From positions 12,464,001 through 12,528,000 of the forward strand of contig NC_088314.1 in the NCBI RefSeq assembly GCF_910592395.1: 64,000 nt of DNA. Reading direction: 5' to 3'. How positions within the stretch are numbered: the stretch's first letter is position 1; each line of letters opens with the position of its first letter. The notes under the pieces were generated by a model. That model was not told where the DNA came from. It ran no database searches and saw nothing but the letters and a program-made list of their open reading frames with translations. Positions 33,831-45,126 of the stretch are shown one piece after another. The translations under genes were made by a program, and so were the position numbers. This DNA is from Lineus longissimus. Taxonomy: Eukaryota; Nemertea; Pilidiophora; Heteronemertea; Lineidae.

Positions 33831-34635
33831 TACATACTGTATGATACTCCCAAGATTTACCCGTTCACTGCACGCTCAGTGCATGCGTTTCCCGCATGCA
33901 TTTGCTGTATAGTCCTGTTACATTTATTTATACAGCGGTGAACGCAGAACGGAGCATGGAAAAACCATCACTCACAAAAATGGTTGTTTGAGCACTCGTG
34001 ACACGTTTACAAAAGTTAAAGCAACTATTTTTAGTGGATGTTTACCCAATGAGTAGCGTCTGGGTCAATATAAGCTGTTAACATGAGTTTAAAAGCGCAT
34101 AGTGTAACGCAAGGTTCCGGCTTGACGCTAATCTCCGATGATGGCATCCGCCATTCTGACGTATTCTCGAAACTTCGGGATCGTCAAATGGAATCGACAT
34201 CACGTAATTTCTGACACACACTGCTACAATTCATCATTTTATTGTTCTTTAGCAGTATTATTACGCCACCCGTATTGGCAGGGCAGCTTGAACACAACTG
34301 CGCTTTGCATTGACCAATATTCCCCATTCCAAACCGAAGGACAATCCGACAAGTTTGTCATTATACTTTCCAATCATAGTCAAAATTTTCTGAAACAATC
34401 GGCAATGAGAACAAACTAATAATTTTAAAACAATCACAAGAATGTAATCAACACATACCACCTGGTCTGAAGAGCGGATGATCGACTTATACCATTGATT
34501 GAAGGTGATTTAATTCGTTGTTCGTCTCGCTTCAAACTTATAAAATGGCTGTCGTCCACACTTGTAGTATGCAGCTCTAGCGGCGCAGAACAACACTGCG
34601 CATCTGGGATAACGACGGATTCCCTCAAACCGCGA
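33831..34635. other. Unassigned sequence
   Basis: No helicase or other element gene recognised upstream of the endonuclease relic. Confidence 0.45.
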
Positions 34636-34800
34636 AATTCAAAACTGCTGGCAATGTGCCAACTAACATTTTTGCCCAATACCGCCAACTAGTGATGTGA
34701 AACGTAACTAATCAATTTGATATCGAAACCTCTATATCATGCAGACCTCTAAAACTTCATTTCAAACTTCAATCTGCTGGAATAAAGCAAATGGGCTTTT
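34636..34800 (+). repeat. Family B fragment
   Basis: GCCAACTAGTGATGTGAAAC and ATCATGCAGACCTCTAAAAC correspond to the middle of the copies at 7.7 and 9.75 kb. Confidence 0.6.
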
Positions 34801-35250
34801 TTAACCTTGACCTACTTATAACTGAACTGTAGGTCACACTTACCTAAATCTGTGTAAGCATGTAAAGATGCATAATAGGTGTCTACATATTAAATTTAGA
34901 GAGTCTATGACCAATAGTAAAGAAACGTGCCACCATCAAAGAAATTTAGAGTTCGAGAAAATTTAGAGTTCGACCTCTGTGACCTTGAAATGAAGGTCAA
35001 ATCAAAAAATTGGGTTTCAAAGACCGCCTCCTATATTGCAGACCAGCAGTCAAATAGCGCTGATTTTCATTCTGGAGTAAGGTCTTGACTAGGGGTACCC
35101 ACACACCAAGTATGAACTTTCTGGGTCAAACGGTTAAGAACCGTGCTACTATTTTGTCAAAAGTTAATAACGGACGACGACGACAACGGACGATTACGGA
35201 CGCCAGACGCTGCATTATCATATAAGCTCAACTCACAGGTGAGCTAAAAA
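34801..35250 (+). repeat. Family A, 3' half
   Basis: GACCTCTGTGACCTTGAAAT block (34970), AAGAACCGTGCTAC, a GACGACGACGACAACGG stretch, and the end AAGCTCAACTCACAGGTGAG with AGCTCA/TGAGCT as a short hairpin, then CTAAAAAGG. Confidence 0.7.
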
Positions 35251-35740
35251 GGTCAAACCAAAGTCGGTATGACATGTAATGAATAGTTGCTTGGAGTACC
35301 TACCATGAAAATATCATCGTAAACAAGTCTGGTAAAGAAACAAGCTACATATATAGTACATAGGTCAAACCAAAGTCGGTATGACATGTGATGTATCGTT
35401 GCTTGGAGTACCTACCATAAAAACCAACAAAAAAAATAAGCGAGAGATATTGCACATTTACCTTTTTTAGTTTTTTTTAGTTTTGGCCCCCTGGTGGCCA
35501 TGTCCAGAATCAGATCAGATCAAAATCGGTGCCCGAGGTAACATGATGTAGGGAGTCATGTGTACCAAATTTCAATTTCTTGGGTTTATTGGTTAAGAAA
35601 CGTGCCATAATTACACTTAAAAGACCAATTTACGCCTTTTGACCTCTGTGAAACCTCTTCACAATTAGGTTAAATCAAAAACCCGAATGATATGTGATGT
35701 ATCCTTGCTAGGAAAACTTACCATAAAAATTTCATCAACA
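35251..35740 (+). repeat. Family A, 5' half with duplicated block
   Basis: The block GGTCAAACCAAAGTCGGTAT is present twice (35250 and 35365). The copy continues through CCCCCTGGTGGCCATG and stops at TTTCATC, where family E begins. This is the same junction position as at 4238. Confidence 0.7.
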
Positions 35741-36075
35741 AGAGGCCCAAGGGCCTGGCGCTCAGCTGAAATGGATAGGTGAAGGCAAGGGCCAAGTGTC
35801 TATCGGTACCGTTATTATGAGGCAACGTGAAGCTATAAAGTCTAGCACGCAGAAGTGCTGATGCGAAAGACCTTCTTGCTATATCAGTGCATGCTGAAGT
35901 ACTGAGTTGACGTCACCCTGGTATTATGACGTAAAGTCATTTCTATTGCCGTTGCAGTAGTGGGGTGTGTGATGACGTCAAGGAGTTGTGTGGTGACGTC
36001 AAAGAGTGGAGTCCTTGTCTTCATGCAGCGTAGGTGGAACTAATAACATGCACATGGACACAAGGTACATAATTA
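35741..36075 (+). repeat. Family E start
   Basis: AACAAGAGGCCCAAGGGCCT, then GGCGCTCAGCTGAAATGG. AGGCCC-AA-GGGCCT is a perfect 5' hairpin, and GCTCAGCTG is the complement of the CAGCTGAGC at family B 3' ends. Confidence 0.6.
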
Positions 36076-36235
36076 TTACAGTGTATTTTGTGAGGTGGGG
36101 CCTGGTGCTTTACAATGGTCAAATGAACCGACTGTTGTCTGGACATTGATGAAGTGAATGCAGCCAAATGTTTGGGACGGTCTTTTTTGTATGTGAAGAA
36201 AAGAAGATAAAGAGTTGGTTAACAAAATGAACTTT

Positions 36236-36326
36236 ATTGGTGCGGCAGATATTTGATGCCTTTCGGCAGATATTTGAAGCGTCTTGCGGCAAATATTTGT
36301 TGCCTTGCGGCAGATATTTGATAACG
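36236..36326. repeat. Four-copy minisatellite of about 22 bp
   Basis: GCGGCAGATATTTGATGCC repeats four times with changes. The 183-codon minus frame that crosses it (36076-36627) contains the repeated peptide NICRKAT and has no other support. Confidence 0.75.
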
Positions 36327-36327
36327 C

Positions 36328-38104
36328 TCTCCAGGAATGGAAAGCAGTAAAACGAGTAAGCACACCATACTCTGAATGTGGGAACAGCAAGTGCTTTCCT
36401 GGACTTGAAATGTGCCAACGACTCCTCTTGCAATAACCAACAACAGTTAATCTGTAAAAAAAGAGAAGAGAAATTAACACTGACTGAATAAAAAAGGGTG
36501 ACATAGACGGGGAAATGTACACCACCGGATACAGTCTGTGCTTGATCAGGCATCGGTCAGATGATATCCTGAACAAAGCATCTATGGAAGCAAATCCAGA
36601 AAGAGACTTAACCTTCGAAGGGCACACTTATCACTCAGTGAAAAGTCAGTCCTGGGGGTTGTTTTCCAATTCAAAATAAAAGTGTAACCTCTTTAAATTA
36701 GTCTCACAGACTGAACCATAACACTCAACAGCTAACCGTGCCCACATGATGACTGATGTGAGCCAAGTTGGGCTTAAAGATGAGCGAGTGGTGTACTACA
36801 TTTTGAAAATTGTCTATCGTCTACGACATGTGACAGAAAAGGATCTAGTGGACTTAATGATGAGGTACTATCAAATAAGGTGTCCATCAAATGAATCATG
36901 AGGGCCTGTTGAGTTATACTCTAAGCCTGTCCTATAGGGCTAGGCTATCGTTTTTGTCTTTTTTACAGCCTACAGTACAGCCATGCATGCACAGCGCAGT
37001 GTACAGACAGTACAGGATTGCCAACCAAAAACATGAGCATTGCTGCGTAACGAAACTGCAGTGGAATTCATACTACGATGTCATAATGACAATGTGACTT
37101 TCAAAATAATTGTAAACAAACGTAAATGGCGAGATTTGTTGCAAAATTGCCAACCGCAACAACTCAGGGACCGTACCAAAATGGCCGACGGCGAATTATC
37201 CGGTCGCTAGCGCAGTCCATAAACAAGCATCAATTTTACCAACTTTGGGTGCAAGCTTGGTCATAAAAGTTACAGAACTGTTAGAAATACATCTAAACAA
37301 CATATATATATACAGTTAAAAGTGCATAAAAATCCGGTTTCAACCTCCGGGCGCTACCTTTTTTCTCCGCCACGCGCCGGGCCCTACCGGTCGTTATTTA
37401 GTGCGACCGCCACCAGAGTGTTTATCAGTAATCTTTCGCCGTTTTAATTGCGCGTTTTAGGCAGATTAATCAATTATTACATGCATGCATTATATATCAC
37501 CGAAATGATAATTGCGTTGGCTATTTGAAACTAAGTTCAGATATCATTTTCGATCTTTGAATTGAATTTAGGCGAGTGATTTTTGACACCCTGTCGACAT
37601 ATCAGGACTTGCAAAATTCACGCGAGATCGCTTGCATCATCGGTACGTTTGAAAACCGAATTTCACAAATTCCACAAATATTTATCACATACCATATGTA
37701 TCACCACAAAGGTAACTCTCTAGACTATTTGAAACCAAGTTCAGATACTTATTTTCACAAAAATTCGAAGCTATGCAAGCGATTTTTCAGTGGTAGAGAT
37801 CGACGGAAACAAATTTCTCGCTCTAAAATGACATGAGACGAGCACCAACTTTTGGTTACAAAATTTCCGCAATATTATAAAAAACTATTGATAAATCTGA
37901 ATTATATAGACTCTTTTCAGTACCTAAACAAATTTCAGGTACATGGTCATGTTGATTAAAAGAGTATCAACCGACTGAACATGAGAAAGTTCACTCATCT
38001 TCATTGAAGCAGTGACTACCGCCATTTTTAAATGGTGGCATCTCTTCTATCGATCGGCCAATCAGCGGCACTGCTTGCAAAAAAGTTAAGCCACCGCCAA
38101 ATTT
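36328..38104. other. Unassigned sequence
   Basis: No gene or known repeat recognised over 1.8 kb. Confidence 0.4.
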
Positions 38105-38501
38105 GAAATCGCCAAAATTCAGGCAATGTGCCTGCAGCGCCAACTGGCGGTTAAAACTATATTAATTCCATTAAAAGTAAAAAATGAAAAAATATTTAAA
38201 AATATTCAGCCACATTTGAAAACAATATTTGCTCTGTGGACCGAGGTAAAAAGGGAAAGAAATCTAAACGCGAAATGACCTCATTCTCTTAATACAGGTC
38301 GGATCGCGCTGATTTTTCGTTTTTTGAGTTCACCTTGGGCAACTCCTAATTTAGCACCGTCAACGAAGTGGCTAGGCCTTCCCGGTCAGAAATGTCCAAT
38401 TTTGTCCACAGATGGGTCCCTAGATGGATGGATTGCAGGACGGACACCATTTGAACAGCTATACTACTAGCTCCGCTGACTTTGTCAGCTGAGCTAAAAA
38501 G
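38105..38501 (+). repeat. Family B dispersed repeat
   Basis: Close relative of 3225-3622, with hairpin GCTGAC-TTT-GTCAGC at 38475-38489 and CTAAAAAGG after it. A family A copy follows without a gap. Confidence 0.75.
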
Positions 38502-39056
38502 GAGTCACTGATAAGAGATATCACACTTTTTAGGTTTCCACTTCAGGCCCCCTGGTGGCCAAGTCGAAAATCAGATCAGACCGAAATTCAGTGTCCGAGG
38601 TTACATGATGTACGGAGTCGTGTACCAAATTTCAAGTTCATAGCATTAGCGGTTAAGAAACGAGCCATATACACTCAAACAGACAATTCATGCCATCTGA
38701 CCTCTGTGACCTTGAAAACTAGGTCAAATAAAAACACTTACGATATGTGATGTATCCTTGCTAGGAGAACCTACCAAACAAATTTTATCTAAAACGAGTC
38801 ACTCATAAGAGATATCACACTTTTTAGGTTTCGGCTTCTTGCCCCCTGGTGGCCAAGTCAGATCAGATCAGACTGAAATTCATTGTCAGAGGTCACCTGA
38901 CCTGGGGTGTCCGGTGTACTAAGTTTCAAGTTCATAGCCTTAGCGGTTAAGAAAATTGCCACTATTTTTGAGACAGGATACAGACGACGACGACAGTCGA
39001 CAACGGATGACGGACACTTCGCTGTTGTATAGACTCCCCTACAGTGAGCAAAAAAT
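38502..39056 (+). repeat. Family A dispersed repeat, 3' part
   Basis: Two body units with an undamaged TGACCT-CTG-TGACCT (38698-38712), a GACGACGACAG stretch, and the ACTCCCCTACAGTGAGC end plus AAAAAA. Confidence 0.75.
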
Positions 39057-39224
39057 GGGGCGGCGGTGAACGTGTTAGCACAAAACCACCTCGTACAGTC
39101 TGTGCATTGCTCGAACAGGCTAATGATAACCACAAGGCATCAAAGGTATTTTCAACAGAGAGCAGCATTGACAATGATGTCTAAAACAGAGTCAGATGCC
39201 CTAAATATTTGGGTGAATTTAATA

Positions 39225-39440
39225 ATGAGGTATGATAGAGCAGGGTGTCCAAAATACATGTAACCAGGTGGACTTGAAACTGAGGTTTCACAGAATACTT
39301 GAGTGTCTAATATATCTAGGTGGACTTGGCAATGAGCTATTAATGGAGCAGGGTGTTCTACTATTCCAGTTGACCTTGATAAACAGGCAACATGAATCAG
39401 GGTGTCTTAAATAACCGGGTGTACTTGATAACACTAGAAA
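39225..39440 (+). repeat. Diverged tandem repeat of about 60 bp
   Basis: Four loose copies of a unit containing GAGCAGGGTGT(C/T), CCAGGTGGACTTG and a run of mixed bases. Too diverged to be recent. Confidence 0.45.
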
Positions 39441-39548
39441 CACATTTGGTTTGAGAGGCGAATATTCAGTGGGAGTGGAACTTTTGATCTTACTAGCGAC
39501 TGATGGATTTGTCAGTTGAGTCAGCCGGTGAGGTGTGGTTGGCAGGGC

Positions 39549-39604
39549 AAATGTTAGTAGTGTTGCATATAGATTTGTCAGTTGAGTCTTGTTCGACTAT
39601 GGAG
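39549..39604 (+). repeat. 56 bp direct repeat, left of the DIRS element
   Basis: Starts AAATGTTAGTAGTG and ends GTTCGACTATGGAG; identical over 56 bp to 45071-45126. The host sequence around it is itself repetitive (GATTTGTCAGTTGAGTC at 39506 and 39571; GTGTGGTTGGCAGG at 39533 and 45139). Confidence 0.85.
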
Positions 39605-40195
39605 GTGGAAGGCGCCTGGTTCTTCGCAATAAAGCCTGGGACAAATTCTAGGACCGCGCCCCTCTCATTGAAGGCTAGCTTGTCAAAAGCTAGGTATCGA
39701 GCTCGGACCGTCTCTGGGCCGTAGCTAAGGCCACCAAGAAGACGGTCTTAAAGGTAAGATGCTTCCTATCTGCTAGGTGCAAGGGCTCGAATGGAAATCT
39801 CATAAGAGCCCGTAACACCACTGAGAGATCCCACTTGGGGACGCAATGTAAGGAGCGGGGACGCTCCAGAGACATGTTGCGAAGCAACGATGACAAGGCG
39901 TCATCCCAAGCCGGTTGCCAGGAGCCTGTCAGCCTAAGGGTGACGGCAATGGCAGAGCGATAGCCCTTAACCCCCTGGACCGTTAACAAAAAGTTTAGGA
40001 AATCGAGGAAGTTGGGAAGAGTGGGAGCGATCGGAGAAACTCCGTGCTCCCCGCACCAGTCTCGAAAGACGAGCCACTTACTGTCGTATGATGTAAGGGT
40101 AGACTGTCTTTGAGGCTGAGCGACTTTTCGGATAATGTCCTCCGAAAAGCCTCTCTCTCGGAGGAAATGCCCGATAGTCTCCAGGCGTGAAGCCT
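39605..40195 (-). pseudogene. Tyrosine recombinase (integrase) of the DIRS element, truncated
   Basis: From about ASRLETIGHFLRERGFS through RQSTLTSYDSKW (core-binding domain), GYRSAIAVTL, to LVALATAQRRSEL, which contains the first catalytic Arg of the R-H-x-x-R-Y family. Directly after SEL the frame hits a stop (39690). The sequence continues in another frame with AFDKLAFNERG and PGFIAKNQ, which matches the family. It then ends at the 56 bp repeat, before the H-x-x-R and Tyr motifs. So a frameshift and a truncation are both present. The start overlaps the RNase H frame, as in other DIRS copies. Confidence 0.75.
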
Positions 40196-42409
40196 GTAGA
40201 AAGAAGGGTCCTGATGGTAGACCCGGCCTATCGGGTGATATAGCAGGCGGTCCCACTCCGGCAATCTGCGGGGGTGGTCCGTCAGGAGCTCCAGCAACAC
40301 CGGGAACCAAGCTTGGTTCGGCCAACAAGGGGGGATCAGGCAAAGCCTGACGCGCGATGAGGCCACTTTGTTCAGAACCGGCAGCAACAGAGGGGTTGGT
40401 GGGAATGCATAAGCATTGAGGCCGTCCCAGGAGGCCGACAGGCTGTCTACTCCCAAGGCCTCGTCGTCCGGGAGAGGAGAGTAATACAGGGTGAATCTCT
40501 TGTTGAGGCGAGTGGCGAAAAGGTCCACATTCGGCGCATCCCACATCCCGGCCAGCCGGGACACAATCTCCTGATGGAGGGTCCACTCGGTCTGGACTAA
40601 GCGATCGGCTCTGGAGAGAGCATCCGCCAGGATGTTCCTCTTGCCGGGGATGTGACGGGGGAAGAGCTGGATGTCCAGCCGACGACAAAATTGTAGGAGG
40701 TCCCATGTCAGACGACACAGTGTGTCGGACCTCGTTCCCCCTTGTCTCCGAATATAGGCGACGACAATCGAGTTGTCGGAGAACAGAGATACCCTGTGAC
40801 CCCGTAACCGGGACGAAAAGGCCTTTACAGCTAGGATGACAGCCTGCATTTCGAGAATATTGATCGAAAGGCGAGACTCCTCCCCTGACCACGTGCCCTT
40901 GGTGGTCAGGTCGCCCTCGTTCAGGTGAGCCCCCCATCCGAAGAGGGAGGCGTCCGTGAAGAGGGACATCTGGGGGGGTAACGGACGGAGCTGCACCCCT
41001 CGGAGGAGCTCCGTCCACGTCCCCCAGAGCCTCCAAACGTCCTCCAGTAGCATGGAAGGGAGTGCTACTGCTCGATCGAGTGGGTCCGAGAAGGGGCGCC
41101 AACTCGAGAGTAGGAGGAGCTGGAGGGGGCGCATATACAGGCGACCGAGAGGAACCTGGTCCGCCGCCGAATTGAGCAGGCCCAGCAGGGACAGGAACTG
41201 TCTGGCTGTGCCGCTGTCTCGGCGACGGAAAGCCCGAATCAGAGACCGGATCTTGGTGACCCGGTCCTGAGGTGGGGACATGAGGCCCTCTCTGGTACGG
41301 AAACGTACTCCCACGAAGACAAAATCCTGAGACGGGTCTAGCTCGGATTTTTCTAAGTTTGTTATCCACCCGGCCTGGGTCGCCGTCTTGAGCAAAAACC
41401 GAGTCTGCTTGAGAAGACGGGGACGGGATTGGCAACGTAGCAGCCAGTCATCTTAGTAGCAATGGAGCTTGAAGCCCAAAGCGTGAAACGGGGCGGCGAA
41501 CGCCCTGACGACGGTTGTGAAAATAAGCGGGGCGGAAGCCAGGCCGAAAGGCAAGGCCTGAAACTGATAAATTTTGCCTTCGAAGTAAAAGCAAAGGAAA
41601 TGTTGAAAGTCTGGATGGACTGGGATGTGAAAATACGCATCCTGTAAGTCCATGGAGACGGCCCAATCGTCGGGCTGCACCGCTGTTGCCACTGACCTGG
41701 TTGTTTCCATCCTGAAACTGGGTACCCTGAGGAACCGGTTCAGGCTGGACAGGTCTATGACCAATCTCCATTTTCCCGACTTCTTCGGAACCAAGAAGAT
41801 GTGGCTGTAAAAGCCCGGGGAGGAGTGGTCTTCCACCACCGTGACAGCCTCCTTCTGGAGGAGGGAGTTGACCTCGGACCGAAGGGCTTCGGCCCTGGCC
41901 GGGTCCACGGGGGGTATTACCGGGTGGGGAGTCGATGTCGTTGGGGGAGGATGGGCAAAATCGAGGCGAACCCCGTGCCGGAGCATGTCCGGGACTGGGG
42001 AGCCTTTTTGACACCATCCGACCCAAAAGGCTGCGAAATGGCGCAGTCTGCCCCCAACGACAGAGTCCGAGGGAGTGTCGCCTATTTGCGCCCGAGGAGA
42101 AGCTGACAAGTCACCGACCCCTGCCCCCGCGACCCTTCCGCTGTTGTGGCTGGAAGGGGCGCTTGGGCTGCCCGCCGCCTCCGCCCTGACCTGAGGGGCG
42201 GTGGCGCTTATTGGAGGGGCGGGCTGGAGCCGCAGCTTCTGTCTGCCCTCGGGGACGAAAAGACCCGGAGGAGCCCTGCGAGGCCGAGGGCCCACGAGAG
42301 GTCGACGCACCCCGGGGGCGTCTGAACTCCGGCTGACGTCCCAGGCCCGCGGACCATGAAGAGGAACGCGGGCGGGGGGCCTGTCTGGGGGGAGGAGGGT
42401 CCCCCTCAC
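39995..42409 (-). pseudogene. Reverse transcriptase-RNase H of the DIRS element, one internal stop
   Basis: One frame, broken only at 41453-41455. RT: SPGFYSHIFLVPKKSGKW, SMDLQDAYFHIPVHP (motif A Asp), LPFGLASAP (motif B), then Y-stop-DD where YLDD is expected (motif C), then NLEKSEL. RNase H: SLFTDASLFGWG, INILEMQAV, SLFSDNSIVV and GKRNILADALSR hold the four acidic residues. The tail (NVDLFATRLNK, WPNQAWFPVLLELL, HAWRLSG) is typical for DIRS elements. The frame is open up to 42409 inside gag, but homology starts near VGGRLRHFAAFW (about 42100), so the real start is there. Confidence 0.85.
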
Positions 42410-43497
42410 GACTCTTATCTGACTCGCGCTGAGCCCCTAAGGTATCAGGCAGCGAATCGTGGAATAAGAAGGGACCGCCCGAAGGGGCGGTCCGCAAGGC
42501 CTCGCGCAGAAACTGGGCGCAGACCACACTCAGCCCCTCGATGAGGAGGTCCCGGCGCTTCAGCACCGCGTTGGCTGCTTGTTTGGCAGCTAAGTCACTG
42601 GCATGTTGCAGTGACTGCTGTAGGGACATAGCCAGGATGCGTTGCTCATCCGTGGCGTCCGCAGCCAACGACCTGGAAAGGGCACAGAGCGTCAAGTCGG
42701 CGTACGATAACACCGACTGCGTCTCCTTAGCCAGGGCCTCATCGTTCTTAGCATCCCTCATAGGAGCAGACGTGAGGACTTTCGGAACGACCAACCCGGC
42801 GAGCTGCACATCATCCCTCAGGGGGATGAGTGAGACCGGGTCGGTCCCCGACGGCGATACTCTATAGTATTCTGGCCTATACGAAGGACTGTGAGGGGAA
42901 GTGGCCGTGAAGCGCTTCCCCGCCTTCGTCCAGGCTCCCGGTCCAGTCGACGGCAAAGTCGAGACCAGGGAGCGCTGGTGGCCCCCGCAGGACGGCGCCG
43001 TGTCCCTAAGCGTTGAATCGAGCCAATGAGAGGCTCTGATCAAGGCAGGGGAGGGGGGCAACTCATCGAGTGCCCAGTCCGGCACGGCAGCCAAGTCCGG
43101 CTCGTCGGCATCCCCGAAAAGATCGAAAGGAGCACGGCCGAGCGCGGGGTTGACCGGCGGGAGAGGACAATGCTCGGTCGGCACGAACTGCCGGACGAGC
43201 GCGCGAAGATCGCACATCCCAGCCACAATGGTGGGGTCCTCTGTTCCAGAGGGGCAGTCAGCCTGAGGGGCCTGCCCGATGGAAGATTGGGACTCATCGT
43301 ATTGATAGTCGACCTCCATGGGGACTTGGGGCAGCTCAAAGGCCACTGGTCTCCCGGCCTGCTGCTGAGGGGCCCTATCTGAGAGATTTTTGGTCTCCAG
43401 ATGGGCGGCCAAACTCTGCAGGACCTGACGCTGCTGGGCCGTAAGGCCCGGTGCGATAGGCCGGGGATCCTGTCTGGGGCAGACAGGGATGGCGGGG
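42111..43497 (-). pseudogene. Gag-like protein of the DIRS element, C-terminal part
   Basis: Frame open from a TAG at 43498-43500 to the stop at 42111; the first ATG is at 43412. The middle contains LSYADLTLCALSRSLAADAT and QSLQHASDLAAKQAANAVL, helical and Ala/Leu-rich as in DIRS gag proteins. The last 80 residues are rich in Arg, Gly, Pro and Ser and end GKGRGGRGR, a basic RNA-binding tail. It overlaps the RT frame by about 300 bp. The N-terminal part lies in another frame upstream. Confidence 0.65.
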
Positions 43498-43499
43498 GG

Positions 43500-44623
43500 C
43501 TACTCACCACAAAGGGGGTGGAGCTCAGACCCGCAGAACCAGACAGGGAGGGACGGGGTCGCACCGGCGAAATCGTGGGGCGAACCCTCCCGACGTCCGG
43601 ACGGACCCTAGGGTCTCTGGACCGGACGTAATGCCCCATTGTCGCACCCCTACCCCAGGGGGGTAGGTCACCTCCGTGCGAGACAAGAGGGGGCGGCAGA
43701 ACAGGGGGGGTGACGCCCGAGTCTGCGGTAACCCACGGGGAGGCGGTCGACGTCTCCAGAAGGGGACGGAAACTGGGGTGAGCCGCCTGCCAGGCCTCAT
43801 AACCCGATGGGATACGCCCCGTCGCCTCGGAGCGGTCAGATGTGACGGTGTAATCTGAAGACACAGTCACAACCGAAGACACTGCCGGAGGCACATCCAA
43901 CCCGGAGGAGGACGGGGGACGACCCAATGCCGCAGCAGGGGGGTCCCGACGGGGGAGGGCGGAGGAAACCCGGCCAGGTGGGGGCTTAGATGTAACTAAG
44001 GACTCCACGGCCGGTAGCCGGAGGAGTTCCTGAATCAGGAGGTCTGCCTCCAGCGGGGTATGCTCGACGCCCAGGGGATCGGGACGCAAAGCGTCCAGAG
44101 TCCCGCTCACTACGACCCCCTGTGAAAGGGGGGAGAAGCCAATCTCCCTAGAGGGCGCCCCGATGAGGGGGTCACCGGCGCTCAACCTAGGAGAAAACTC
44201 GGGGGGCACACCTCCGAATGGAGGGTGCCCGGCCCGAGCCCCGGAGTCGGGCGCCGAAATGGCGCCAGAGCTCCGGGGGCCTCGCCCCCGCTGAGAAGAA
44301 ACAGCGAAGGGGGACTTAGAAGAGGCCACACCAGACTTTCTGGGGCCTCTCCGGGTCGGCTTCTGCTTCTTCGACGGCCAAGGGGCCAGAGAAGCAGAAG
44401 GCAGCGTCCCGGCAGCGGACGAAACCGCAGTCGCAGAGTCCGACGGGGCGGACTGGCGAGCCGGGGACGAACCGGGACGGGGACTAATAATCCCCGATAC
44501 ACCGGCACCCGGGCACCTGAATACCCAGAAGGGCAACAGGCCCAATAAGAGGGCTGGAAAGCCCAATAATGACAAGAAAGACGCTAACAAGAGCGGCAGA
44601 GCCAGCATCTTGAGAGGCCACAC
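43500..44623 (-). pseudogene. Gag-like protein of the DIRS element, N-terminal part
   Basis: A second minus-strand frame begins at 44623 and is Pro/Ser/Arg-rich (SKKQKPTRRGPRKS; DLLIQELLRLPAVESL). Its reading makes sense down to about 43450, where the continuation PGLTAQQRQVLQSLAAHLE lies in the frame of the C-terminal part. One frameshift therefore separates the two gag halves, either a mutation or a programmed shift; I cannot tell which. The first 30 residues are hydrophobic and may not belong to the protein. Confidence 0.5.
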
Positions 44624-45070
44624 AAAAGAAGTGAACGATAAGAAAAACTTATATTTATTTGGTCACGTGACCGGAGCCTGGAGCGAGAAAATTTTTGGGC
44701 GAACGGCGAAGAAAAAGCATTCTAAAGTGGCGAAATCAGGGAAAGATGGGTAAAGGAATGGTCTCACCCGCTTCCTGAGATCGACAGCTCCAAACGGACG
44801 TCCGGGGGGAGGATCCTTCTCGATACTGTCACGGAGAATTCGACGCAAACAGCAGCAGAAACTCGGAGCTTGTGGTACAAGGCGCCGAGGAAAAAGTACT
44901 GGCAATATGGCGGCTTGCACGGTTGATGGGCTGTACAGGGGCGCCGCCTGGACGTAGCCTTGTGAACTGGATGGTTATTTTTCTAATGTAATTAGTTAAA
45001 TAATTCCTCGGGTAGATCCGATATGGGTACATATGCAAAAGTCTGACCTGGGTAGAGTATGAACGACATA
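44624..45070 (-). other. 5' untranslated end of the DIRS element
   Basis: Between the gag start and the 56 bp repeat. GC content falls toward the outer 100 bp. No terminal inverted repeat partner was found at the other end, as expected if that end is truncated. Confidence 0.5.
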
Positions 45071-45126
45071 AAATGTTAGTAGTGTTGCATATAGATTTGT
45101 CAGTTGAGTCTTGTTCGACTATGGAG
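45071..45126 (+). repeat. 56 bp direct repeat, right of the DIRS element
   Basis: Identical to 39549-39604. Immediately after it TCTCTGTCATAGTGTGGTTG resumes host sequence that resembles the left flank. Confidence 0.85.

Larger units (their letters stand above)
39605..45070 (-). mobile_element. DIRS-type YR retrotransposon, 3'-truncated
   Basis: About 5.47 kb, much more GC-rich than the surrounding DNA. On the minus strand, in order: gag-like region (44.6-42.1 kb), RT and RNase H (42.4-40.0 kb), and a tyrosine recombinase that overlaps the end of the RT/RNase H frame (about 40.2-39.6 kb). No protease or DDE integrase; this order and overlap are the hallmark of DIRS elements. The element is dead: stop in the RT active site, frameshifts in gag and YR, and loss of the catalytic end of YR. 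The terminal repeats and internal complementary region expected of DIRS were not found. It is flanked by 56 bp direct repeats. Confidence 0.85.

Noticed and set aside
36076-36627. 183-codon minus-strand frame
   Set aside because: It runs through a minisatellite (peptide NICRKAT repeated) and shows no domain, splice sites or poly(A) signal that I can support.
42356-44548. Several plus-strand frames of 60-118 codons over the DIRS gag region
   Set aside because: GC-rich DNA lacks stops on both strands; these are antisense shadows of the gag and RT frames.
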